From NCBI GenBank assembly GCA_001604435.1, contig LVBO01000033.1, positions 546-7,868 of the forward strand: a DNA stretch of 7,323 nt, read 5' to 3'. The position numbers and the translations under genes were made by a program. Every line of letters starts with the position of its first letter. The first letter of the stretch is position 1. Source of the DNA: Synergistales bacterium Syner_01. GTDB lineage: Bacteria > Synergistota > Synergistia > Synergistales > Aminobacteriaceae. Positions 1 to 6,243 of the stretch are shown piece by piece. The notes beneath the pieces are model-generated. The model was not told the origin of the DNA. It made no database searches and was given only the letters and a program-made list of their open reading frames with translations.

Positions 1-1
1 G

Positions 2-544
2 TTCGCGTCCGTCTCGTTCGCGGCCGTGACCGGCGCGGAGGCGCCCAAGGGAGAAGAGCCCCTGCTGATCACCAACGCGGGACAGGGTCCCGGAGGCAAG
101 ATGGGCCGTCTGCTGGTCGCCCGCGCCGACGTCGTGGAGCAGCTCACCTATAACGCCGAGCCGAAGCCCGAGGACATCGCGGGGGGCGGCTACAAGACCA
201 TCCTCGTCGTCATCGGCTCCTCCGCTAAGGGGCTGGGCGCTTCGGGCATCACGATCGATCAGGAGGTCGACCGTCTGCACGCGATCATGGAGAAGGCCAA
301 GGAGCTGAACATCCAGGTCGTCGCCGCGCATATCGAGGGCAAGGCCCGCCGCGGCAAGCCGGGGAGCGCCGACGAGCGTTCCATCGACGCCATTCTGCCG
401 TACGCCGCGCACATCGTGGTGAACAAAGAGGGCGATCTGGACAAGAAGTTCACCCGCTTCGGAGAGGAGCACAACATCCCCGTAAGCTACCTCGACAACG
501 CGATGGACCTCAACGCATTCGCCAAGACAATGTACGCAAAATAA
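2..544 (+). CDS. Secreted DUF6305-like protein, 5' end cut by window edge
   Basis: The reading frame is open from base 2 and ends at TAA 542-544, giving 180 visible codons. A GTG lies at base 26, but the frame upstream of it encodes FASVSFAA, which looks like the end of a signal peptide, so the true start is probably left of the window. The mature part begins around VTGAEAPKGEEP and is a small alpha/beta domain: strand LLITNAGQGPGG, a second strand KTILVVIGSSAKGLG, a long helix starting near TIDQEVDRL, strand IQVVAAHIEG and a C-terminal helix. The opening LITNAGQ plus glycine pattern recalls the DUF6305 family, which I remember as common in Synergistota and often beside transporter genes; this assignment is from memory. 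It has no catalytic motif I can name. Its position ahead of a transporter operon suggests an extracytoplasmic accessory or ligand-binding role, which is inference. It could also simply be an uncharacterised secreted protein. Confidence 0.75.
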   Translation, partial: FASVSFAAVTGAEAPKGEEPLLITNAGQGPGGKMGRLLVARADVVEQLTYNAEPKPEDIAGGGYKTILVVIGSSAKGLGASGITIDQEVDRLHAIMEKAKELNIQVVAAHIEGKARRGKPGSADERSIDAILPYAAHIVVNKEGDLDKKFTRFGEEHNIPVSYLDNAMDLNAFAKTMYAK

Positions 545-550
545 AAACCG

Positions 551-587
551 GACCCCGTCGTAACCTCTCGACGGGGTCTTTTCTTTT
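551..587 (+). terminator. Intrinsic terminator after the DUF6305-like gene
   Basis: A perfect 10-base-pair stem (GACCCCGTCG at 551-560 with CGACGGGGTC at 569-578) closes an 8-base loop and is followed by TTTTCTTTT at 579-587. It begins 6 bases after the stop codon of the upstream gene. The next gene starts at 609, which leaves almost no room for a separate promoter. It may therefore act as a partial terminator inside one operon. Confidence 0.9.
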
Positions 588-608
588 CAACGGACGGGAG
601 GTCCTGAG

Positions 609-1904
609 ATGTACGCGGAAACATCGTTTGTTCTGGCCGTGATGGTGTTCACCTTCGCCCTCGCGAGCTGGAAATTGAAATCGCCCGAACTGTCGATGGT
701 GATCACAGCCGTCGTGGGCGCGCTCGCCGGAGGGCTGGGGTTCCCGGTCCGCCTCCTGGTCGAAGGGACGTTCACCTACTTCGACGTGGCTTTCACCTTT
801 CTGACGGCCTCCATCTTCATCAACTTCTACTCGGCCACCGGCGCGATGGACGCGCTGGTGCGCAAGATGGTGGACCGGTTCTTCGACCGCAAGTGGATTC
901 TCTTCTTCCTGCTCGCCGTCATCATGCTCATTCCCGGCGCGCTGACCGGCGCGGGGAGCGTTTCGATGTTCGTCGTCGGCGGCATGGTCGCCACGGTGCT
1001 CCGCTTCAGCGGCATCAAGGAGACGCGCATCGTCGCCTTCATCTACGTCACGTCGATGCTGGCCGCCGTCGCGCCGCCGATCAACCTCTGGGTCATGCTG
1101 ATGTGCGCGCAGGCCAACATGCCCTACGTGGGGTTCGAGTTCCCTCTTCTGGCCCCCATCGCGCTCATCACGGTCTTCACCGTCTTCTACCTGCTGCGCG
1201 GAGGCTCCCCCAAGGACAAGGAGACGGTGCTCGCCTCCCTTCCCGAAGCGCACGAACGGATGAACTGGTTCCGCATCGCCGCGCCGCTGCTGGTCTTCGT
1301 GGTGCTGATTCTGCTCTCCAAGTACGCGGCCTTCTCGACGCCGGTGCTCGGCATCCCGCTCATCTTCATCATCAGCACGGCCGTCGCCATGCTCGCCTCG
1401 CCCGAGCGGAAGGGTGCCCGCCATTGGTACACGGTTCTCACCAACACCTCGGAGCAGGTCTTTCCGCTGCTCGCGACCGTCATCAGCGTCGGCGTCCTGG
1501 TGAACATCATGACCGCGACGGGCGTCCGGGGGCTCATCGCCATCACCTTCGTCACCCTGCCGGTCTACCTTATCTACGCCTTCGCCCTCGTCGTGCTCCC
1601 GTTCGCGCAGGGCTCGCTCAGCTACAGCAGCGGGATCATTCTGGGGACGCCGCTGATCTTCCTCTTCAACTCCGTCGGCGTCAACGTGACCATCGTGGCC
1701 ACGGCCCTCAGCCTCATCTTCCCGCTGGGCGACTGCCTTCCTCCGTCGAGGATCTCCGGCAGGGTCGCCATAGAAGTTTCGGGGTATCAGGGGACGTACG
1801 TCTCGTTCCTCAGGGCGATCCTCGTCCCCGCGCTCTTCATGGGGCTCGTCGCGCTCGGAATGCTGATGTACGCCAATCACTTCCGATGGCTCATCGTGTA
1901 TTAG
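609..1904 (+). CDS. Polytopic transporter, TRAP large-permease / ion-transporter superfamily type
   Basis: This 431-residue protein is almost entirely hydrophobic, with roughly 11 to 14 candidate membrane segments (for example near residues 5-20, 58-75, 96-132, 141-162, 178-196, 222-263, 285-332, 340-373 and 400-422). Two motifs resemble the re-entrant hairpin tips of DctM-type and related anion transporters: TGAGSVSM (113-120) followed by APPINLW (155-161) in the first half, and PLGDCLPPSRISG (372-384) in the second. The length fits a DctM-like large permease. ATG 609 is preceded by GGGAGGT at 596-602, a good ribosome binding site. It is the first gene of a close unit with a membrane miniprotein (20-base gap) and an AstE-like hydrolase, which suggests uptake of an organic acid, an acyl amino acid or a hydrolysis product. 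No separate TRAP solute-binding protein or DctQ is recognisable here. The superfamily is fairly sure; the substrate is unknown. Confidence 0.8.
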   Translation: MYAETSFVLAVMVFTFALASWKLKSPELSMVITAVVGALAGGLGFPVRLLVEGTFTYFDVAFTFLTASIFINFYSATGAMDALVRKMVDRFFDRKWILFFLLAVIMLIPGALTGAGSVSMFVVGGMVATVLRFSGIKETRIVAFIYVTSMLAAVAPPINLWVMLMCAQANMPYVGFEFPLLAPIALITVFTVFYLLRGGSPKDKETVLASLPEAHERMNWFRIAAPLLVFVVLILLSKYAAFSTPVLGIPLIFIISTAVAMLASPERKGARHWYTVLTNTSEQVFPLLATVISVGVLVNIMTATGVRGLIAITFVTLPVYLIYAFALVVLPFAQGSLSYSSGIILGTPLIFLFNSVGVNVTIVATALSLIFPLGDCLPPSRISGRVAIEVSGYQGTYVSFLRAILVPALFMGLVALGMLMYANHFRWLIVY

Positions 1905-1924
1905 AAAGAGAGGATTTTCGGATT

Positions 1925-2110
1925 ATGGAAGAATTCCTTCGCGCATCCAACGAGATCGTCCATCAGATCTATTTCGTCCTGGCCGGACTGTGCGGCCTCG
2001 TCCTCCTTCGGGGGCTGTTTTCCCGCAACACGCGCAAGACCATCGTGTACGATATCGTCTACGCCTACACGATCATTCCCTTCCTGCTGCGCGCGCTGCA
2101 CATAAAGTAG
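1925..2110 (+). CDS. 61-residue membrane miniprotein between transporter and hydrolase
   Basis: ATG 1925 opens a 61-codon frame ending in TAG 2108-2110. A purine-rich GAGAGGA (1908-1914) sits about 10 bases upstream, slightly far but usable. No other ATG, GTG or TTG is found in frame back to the transporter stop. The protein has an amphipathic N-terminus, a likely membrane helix around residues 13-32 (QIYFVLAGLCGLVLLRGLF), a short basic linker SRNTRK and a second hydrophobic stretch around 40-58. It is tightly placed, 20 bases after the transporter and 11 bases before the hydrolase gene, so it is very likely co-transcribed. I do not recognise a family. Its size and position suggest a small accessory subunit of the transporter, loosely analogous to a reduced DctQ, but this is inference. 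A longer open frame in the same register upstream runs through the transporter gene and is a shadow. Confidence 0.75.
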   Translation: MEEFLRASNEIVHQIYFVLAGLCGLVLLRGLFSRNTRKTIVYDIVYAYTIIPFLLRALHIK

Positions 2111-2121
2111 GGTGACGGCGA

Positions 2122-3300
2122 ATGTTCGACTACGAAAGATATAAAACGCCCCGGAAGATCGTCCTGCTGCTGCTCGCGCTGGCGCTCGCGTGGCTGGGCG
2201 GCAGGGAGTTCACGGAGCTGCGCACGATGAAGGAGACGGTCGTCGTCTCGGACGCCTTCACGAAAATGGTCATGCTCAGCGACTACTTTCCCCCCATCAA
2301 GGGGACGGGAGTGGACACGCCGGTGTACATCTACGACTCGGGCGTGCCCGGCGGTTCGATGTTCTACCTCGGCGGGACGCACCCCTACGAGCCCGCCACG
2401 CAGCTCTCCGCCTACCTCATGATGGAGAACATCAAGGTGGAGAAGGGGCGTGTCTTCATCTGCCCCCACGCGAACATGAGCGCCTCCACCGTGGGAATGC
2501 TGGGGAACGCCTATCCGAAGTTCCTCCACGTGGAGACGCCGTTCGGCCCCAAGCCGTACAGAATCGGCGACAGGAACACCTCGCCGCTCGACCAGTGGCC
2601 CGACCCGTTCACGTACGTCCACTACCCCTCGGGGCAGAATCTCGACTACACCGACGCGCGCAACCTCAACCGGACCTATCCGGGCCGCCCGGACGGCAAT
2701 CTGACGGAGCAGCTCACCTTCGCCATCATGGAGCTGAACCGGAAGGAGAACATCACGCTCTTCGTCGACGCGCACGAGGCCTCCCTCATGTACCCCGTGG
2801 TCTCAACCTACGTGGCCCACGACCGGGCGCTCGACATGGCGATGATGGCGTCGATGGAGCTGTCCGCGACCGAATTTCCGATGAAATGCGAGGCTTCTCC
2901 CAAGAACCTGCGGGGGTTGAGTCATCGGGACGCGGGCGACTACTGCGACTCGCTGGTCATCCTGATGGAGACGCCCGAGCCGTTCATCGACAGAGTGGCG
3001 GGCAAGATCACCGAAAAGCTGATGATGGACGGAAAGGACGAGTTCCTCCAGACCGCGGCGGAGCACGGCCTGCTGTTCACCGACTACGACATCTCCGTCG
3101 GCTGCCCCATGTGGGAGAGGGTCGGCCGCCATCTCTCCGGCGCGCTGGCCATGATCCGGCAGATGAACGACTTCCTGATGGAGCCGGAGAAGGAGCTGCT
3201 CCTCTCCTTCCCGAACTACTCCGATCTGAAGGAGCACGGGCTCGGACACTTTCTGAACGATCCGTCGAAAGCCGACCCGGCGAAGGTCTTCTTGAACTGA
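2122..3300 (+). CDS. Membrane-anchored zinc hydrolase, succinylglutamate desuccinylase/aspartoacylase (M14) family
   Basis: The 392-residue protein carries the active-site set of the AstE/aspartoacylase branch of M14 metallo-hydrolases. GGTHPYE (residues 84-90) supplies zinc ligands His87 and Glu90, NLNRTYPG (181-188) the substrate-binding Asn/Arg pair, DAHEA (216-220) the third zinc ligand His218, and METPEP (282-287) the probable catalytic Glu283. These assignments follow family knowledge matched by eye. Known members release an acyl group from an N-acyl amino acid by zinc-dependent amide hydrolysis. Unlike cytosolic AstE, this protein begins with a short basic segment and a hydrophobic stretch at 13-26 (IVLLLLALALAWLGG region), so it is probably anchored with its domain outside the cytoplasm. 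ATG 2122 has GGTGA at 2111-2115, just after the stop of the miniprotein gene. It is the last gene of the transporter unit, which suggests extracytoplasmic cleavage coupled to import. The exact substrate is unknown; a peptidase role is also possible. Confidence 0.85.
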   Translation: MFDYERYKTPRKIVLLLLALALAWLGGREFTELRTMKETVVVSDAFTKMVMLSDYFPPIKGTGVDTPVYIYDSGVPGGSMFYLGGTHPYEPATQLSAYLMMENIKVEKGRVFICPHANMSASTVGMLGNAYPKFLHVETPFGPKPYRIGDRNTSPLDQWPDPFTYVHYPSGQNLDYTDARNLNRTYPGRPDGNLTEQLTFAIMELNRKENITLFVDAHEASLMYPVVSTYVAHDRALDMAMMASMELSATEFPMKCEASPKNLRGLSHRDAGDYCDSLVILMETPEPFIDRVAGKITEKLMMDGKDEFLQTAAEHGLLFTDYDISVGCPMWERVGRHLSGALAMIRQMNDFLMEPEKELLLSFPNYSDLKEHGLGHFLNDPSKADPAKVFLN

Positions 3301-3308
3301 CGGCAGCA

Positions 3309-3338
3309 TCCCGCAAGGCTTCTCCCGGCGGGAGCGTT
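3309..3338 (+). terminator. Weak candidate terminator after the hydrolase gene
   Basis: Two alternative short stems are visible just after the stop codon: CTCCC (3322-3326) with GGGAG (3330-3334) around a 3-base loop, or TCCCGC (3309-3314) with GCGGGA (3328-3333). Only a short CGTTT follows, so termination would be weak. The remaining gap up to 3397 holds a T8 run at 3387-3394 but no convincing promoter. Confidence 0.3.
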
Positions 3339-3397
3339 TCCGTCGGTGCACCGCGCGCTTAAAGGCTTCGGTATGCTTCATCTATCTTTTTTTTGAC

Positions 3398-3404
3398 AGG
3401 AGGA
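3398..3404 (+). promoter_or_regulatory. Strong Shine-Dalgarno site that fixes a GTG start
   Basis: AGGAGGA lies 7 bases before GTG 3412 and selects this codon over the adjacent TTG at 3415. The signal peptide begins directly after it. Confidence 0.85.
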
Positions 3405-3411
3405 ATAACAC

Positions 3412-5022
3412 GTGTTGAAATCATTCAGAACCATGCTGTGCGCCATGCTGTGCGTCGTCCTTCTCTCCTCGGCCGCTCTCGCCTGCACCGTCGTCGCGGT
3501 GGGCAAGGACGCCTCCGTGGACGGAAGCGCCATGATCACCCACAACGACGACTCCAGAGTCGCCAACACCCGCCTCTTCATCGTTCCCGAGGCCGACTGG
3601 CCGGAAGGTTCGATGCGGAGCGTCGTGAAGGACGCCCACGGCTACGAGGGCGACGGACAGGTCATCGGCGAGATCCCGCAGGTCCCGCACACCTTCCGGT
3701 ACTTCTTCTCCCGCTACTCCTTCATGAACGAGAAGGGCGTCGCCATCGCCGAATCGACCAACTCGGTCCAGGTCACCGACGAGCGGAGCGAAAAGGTCAA
3801 GCAGATCATGGTGAAAGACGCCGTCGGAATGATGGACGCCTGGATCCTTCAGGACATCATGCTCGAGCGGGCGAGCACGGCCCGCGAAGCCGTCGAAATC
3901 ATGGGCAAGCTCGTCGAAGAGTACGGCTGGTTCGACGCGGGCGAGACGATGCCTCTGACCGACGGCAACGAAGTCTGGATCGCCGAGTTCTACGGCAACA
4001 AGATCTGGGCCGCGTGGCGCATGCCGGACGACCACATCTTCGTGGGCGCCAACCGCGCGCGTCTCCGCCACCTCGACCTGACCGACAAGGAAAACGTCAT
4101 GTACTGCCCCGACCTCGTCGAGTACGCCGTGAAAAACGGCTTCATCGCCGAGAAGGACGTGAACATGAAGGACTTCAGCCCCGCCGACGTCTACTACCCC
4201 AGCACGGAACTCTACGCGACCCGGCGCGAGTGGAGAGTCCTCTCGCTCGCAGCTCCCGACTCCTTCAAGCTCGGCCCCGACGAGTACGACTACCCGATGT
4301 CCGTCAAGCCGGACAAGAAGCTCGGCGTGCATGACATTCTTCTCATCAAGGGAGACTGGTACGAGGGCACTCCCTTCGATCTGAGCAAGGGCATCCAGGC
4401 GGGCCCCTGGGGCAACCCCATCCGCTTCGCCAATTCCAGCAAGAAGAACCCCGACGCCAGTTGGGAGCGCTCCGTCAACATGATGCGGACCGCCTACGTC
4501 CATATCGCCCAGGTCCGGGGCGATCTTCCCGCGGAAGTGCGCGGCATCAGCTGGTACGGCTACGGCGCGCCCGACACCACGTACATCACCCCCTTGTGGC
4601 CCCTGATGAGCAAGCTGCCCCCGCTCTACGGCATCGGCGACAGATACCACGACTACGATCCCAAATCCGGCTGGTGGGTGAACACCCGGGTGCAGGAGAT
4701 CGCAGGCCTCCGCTATCAGGACGCCCGCAAGGAGATCCACGCCGCCCGCGACGCGAAGCTGAAGCCGCTCTACGTGCAGGCGCGGATGATCCAGGACAAG
4801 GCCGCCGAGATGCTGAAAGCCGGCGATAAGGACGGCGCGGTCTCCCTGATCACCGACTTCTCCTACGCCCACGCGGTCGACTGGAACCAGCGCTGGCTCG
4901 CCCTCGGCGACAGGTTGCTGAGCAAGTACGCCCTCGGCTACACCGACGTGAAGACCACGCCGTACCCCGAAGAGTGGAACGAAATCGTCGGCTACGACAC
5001 GCCGAAGCGCTCCACGAAGTAA
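3412..5022 (+). CDS. Secreted C69-family dipeptidase (Ntn hydrolase)
   Basis: The 536-residue product begins with a signal peptide (residues 1-24, ending SSAALA) immediately followed by CTVVAVGKDASVDGS. In peptidase family C69 the cysteine that begins this motif is the N-terminal nucleophile, so Cys25 would be exposed by signal peptidase cleavage. Other family-like segments are HNDDS (44-48), IAESTNS (112-118), VGANRARLRH (211-220), AGPWGNPIRF (330-339) and ISWYGYGAPDTTYITPLW (379-396). C69 enzymes hydrolyse dipeptides and need no metal. The full length matches the family's longer members. It starts at GTG with an ideal ribosome site and ends before its own terminator at 5041-5076, so it appears to be a single-gene unit 111 bases after the transporter operon. 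Its role is probably to turn short peptides into free amino acids outside the cytoplasm. The sequence before Cys25 also faintly resembles a lipobox, but A-L-A at -3 to -1 is a poor match. Confidence 0.9.
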   Translation: MLKSFRTMLCAMLCVVLLSSAALACTVVAVGKDASVDGSAMITHNDDSRVANTRLFIVPEADWPEGSMRSVVKDAHGYEGDGQVIGEIPQVPHTFRYFFSRYSFMNEKGVAIAESTNSVQVTDERSEKVKQIMVKDAVGMMDAWILQDIMLERASTAREAVEIMGKLVEEYGWFDAGETMPLTDGNEVWIAEFYGNKIWAAWRMPDDHIFVGANRARLRHLDLTDKENVMYCPDLVEYAVKNGFIAEKDVNMKDFSPADVYYPSTELYATRREWRVLSLAAPDSFKLGPDEYDYPMSVKPDKKLGVHDILLIKGDWYEGTPFDLSKGIQAGPWGNPIRFANSSKKNPDASWERSVNMMRTAYVHIAQVRGDLPAEVRGISWYGYGAPDTTYITPLWPLMSKLPPLYGIGDRYHDYDPKSGWWVNTRVQEIAGLRYQDARKEIHAARDAKLKPLYVQARMIQDKAAEMLKAGDKDGAVSLITDFSYAHAVDWNQRWLALGDRLLSKYALGYTDVKTTPYPEEWNEIVGYDTPKRSTK

Positions 5023-5037
5023 CCATTTCCTGCCGAA

Positions 5038-5076
5038 GAGAGGGCGCGGAGGGCTTGCGAGCCGCCGCGCCCTTTT
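5038..5076 (+). terminator. Intrinsic terminator after the C69 dipeptidase
   Basis: AGGGCGCGG (5041-5049) pairs perfectly with CCGCGCCCT (5065-5073). An inner GGCT/AGCC stem (5052-5055 with 5060-5063) sits around a TGCG loop, and TTTT follows at 5073-5076. It starts about 18 bases after the stop codon, separating the dipeptidase from the next gene. Confidence 0.85.
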
Positions 5077-5122
5077 CGCATCCGCGCGCGTACACCGCCG
5101 CGGGATACAAGGAGGCGACCGT

Positions 5123-6028
5123 ATGAAGCTCTTCCGACCGCTGCTGTTTCTCGTTCTGTTGGCGACCGCCGCCGACGCTTCCGCCATCGGGTATGGACCG
5201 GCGGCGCGTTTGATGGCGCGCTGCGAGGCCGTCCTCTACGAGGAACGGTGCAGGCTCGGCCTGGAGGATGCGCTGACCGACCCGGAAAAAACCGGCCTGA
5301 TCGGCGTCGAGTTCTCGCCCCTTACGACCAGCCAGGGGCATCTGCCGGACAAACAGGCGTCGGCCCGCCCCGTCATGGCCGACGTCGTCGCGGAGTACCT
5401 CCGGCGGGCGGGCGTCGGGGAAGGGGACTGGGTGGCCGTGAACGCGAGCGCCTCCTTCCCCGGCTTCATTCTCGCCTCGCTCTGCGCCGTCGAGAGCATG
5501 GGGGCGAACGCGCAGGTCGTCTTCTCCTACGGCGCCTCCATGTACGGCGGAACCGACCCCGAACTCACCTTTCCCGTCATGCTCGATCTTCTCAACCGCG
5601 AGGGGCTTCTTTCGACGCGCCTCGCGGCCGTGGCCCCCGGCGGGGCCGGAGACCGAATGGCGGAGACGCTGCTGGAGGACCCGCGCCCCACCGTCGACCT
5701 CCTGCTGGCATCCAGGAGCGAGGAGCGCGTCGACGCGCCGAGCGTCGCCGAAGCCATCCGCCGCCGTCTCGATATCTTCGACGACGCGCCGCGCCCCGTG
5801 AAGTGCTTCATCAGCTGCGGGGGACCGGTCGTCGCCCTGGGAACGACCGAGGCCGTGCTTGAACTCCCTCACGGCCTGATAACACGCTTCGAACCGATCC
5901 CGAAAGATCCCGAACGCGGCCTGCTCTTCGACTTCCTCGACAGAGACATTCCCGTGCTTCACCTCCTCTTCGTCCGCGGAATCTACGACGACTTCGGCAT
6001 TCCGTACGAAAGCGCCCATGCGCGATAA
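5123..6028 (+). CDS. pgsW: PgsW-like poly-gamma-glutamate system protein
   Basis: The 301-residue protein starts with a signal or anchor sequence (residues 1-21, MKLFRPLLFLVLLATAADAS). It resembles, from memory, the poly-gamma-glutamate system protein family TIGR04332, whose members sit beside capsule genes pgsB/capB and pgsC/capC. Characteristic segments are TGLIGVEFSPLTTSQG (57-72), the core GVGEGDWVAVNASASFPG (97-114), SYGASMYGGTDPELTF (135-150) and the C-terminal FDFLDRDIPVLHLL (269-282). The GDWVAVNASASFPG stretch looks like a strand-loop of an alpha/beta fold, but no catalytic residues are established that I know of. ATG 5123 has AAGGAGG at 5109-5115, an ideal site 7 bases away. It lies 100 bases after the dipeptidase, beyond a terminator, and no clear promoter is seen between. 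The usual pgsB, pgsC or pgsA genes are not in this window. The family call is fairly firm; its biochemical role is not known to me. Confidence 0.8.
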   Translation: MKLFRPLLFLVLLATAADASAIGYGPAARLMARCEAVLYEERCRLGLEDALTDPEKTGLIGVEFSPLTTSQGHLPDKQASARPVMADVVAEYLRRAGVGEGDWVAVNASASFPGFILASLCAVESMGANAQVVFSYGASMYGGTDPELTFPVMLDLLNREGLLSTRLAAVAPGGAGDRMAETLLEDPRPTVDLLLASRSEERVDAPSVAEAIRRRLDIFDDAPRPVKCFISCGGPVVALGTTEAVLELPHGLITRFEPIPKDPERGLLFDFLDRDIPVLHLLFVRGIYDDFGIPYESAHAR

Positions 6029-6085
6029 AAAAACTCGGGGTTCTCCGCACGATCCACGCTTCGAATCAGCGCCTCTTCCGGACGA

Positions 6086-6137
6086 TTTAAAAAACAAAAA
6101 ATCCTCTTGACTTTCACACTGTGTGAAGGTTTATGAT
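6086..6137 (+). promoter_or_regulatory. Strong MerR-type promoter with UP-like element
   Basis: The -35 TTGACT is at 6107-6112 and the -10 TATGAT at 6132-6137, separated by 19 bases. Two A6 tracts (6089-6094 and 6096-6101) lie just upstream where an UP element would be. The over-long spacer occupied by a palindrome is the hallmark of promoters activated by MerR-family regulators, which twist the DNA to realign the two boxes. Transcription should begin near 6144 and read into the small peptide gene at 6244. This is the most AT-rich spot in the window. Confidence 0.8.
6110..6130. promoter_or_regulatory. Palindromic operator inside the promoter spacer
   Basis: The core TTCACACTGTGTGAA (6113-6127) is a perfect inverted repeat around T6120. 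Outer bases extend it to 10-base arms (6110-6119 and 6121-6130) with a single mismatch (T6112 against G6128). Its placement between -35 and -10 fits a MerR-family activator/repressor dimer. A simple dimeric repressor is the alternative. No regulator gene is in the window. Confidence 0.75.
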
Positions 6138-6149
6138 AGTGTGCGGAAG

Positions 6150-6224
6150 GGTACGCTTGTTCGTTCTTCGCGAGGAACCCGCGAAGGCGGAAACAAAAGA
6201 ATACAGCGGCAACAGCCGCATACC
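6150..6224 (+). other. Structured 5' leader of the peptide transcript
   Basis: Within the roughly 100-base untranslated leader, CTTCGCG (6166-6172) pairs perfectly with CGCGAAG (6180-6186) around a 7-base loop. GCGGC (6206-6210) pairs with GCCGC (6215-6219) around AACA, and GGTA (6150-6153) can close the whole with TACC (6221-6224). This gives a possible three-way junction ending 4 bases before the ribosome site. I do not recognise a known riboswitch class. It may stabilise the mRNA or control translation. Confidence 0.4.
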
Positions 6225-6243
6225 GTGAAGGAGGAGATCCGCG

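Noticed and set aside
510..1880. 456-codon open frame on the - strand
   Set aside because: It lies antisense to the transporter gene and encodes a charged, low-complexity His/Asp/Glu/Arg-rich product typical of shadows in GC-rich DNA.
893..2110. 405-codon + strand frame joining the transporter region to the miniprotein
   Set aside because: Its first 340 or so residues are Arg/His-rich shadow sequence of the transporter gene. Only the last 61 codons, from ATG 1925, look like a real protein.
3359..3388. Possible promoter TTAAAG / TATCTT, 18-base spacer, before the C69 gene
   Set aside because: Only about half of the -35 bases match; too weak to list as a feature.
3393..3398. TTGACA resembling a -35 box before the C69 gene
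   Set aside because: It overlaps the Shine-Dalgarno site, so a promoter here would start transcription inside the coding sequence. It is probably chance within the T-run.
3421..5187. 588-codon open frame on the - strand
   Set aside because: It is antisense to the C69 dipeptidase, which has clear family motifs; the product shows no recognisable domain and has shadow composition.
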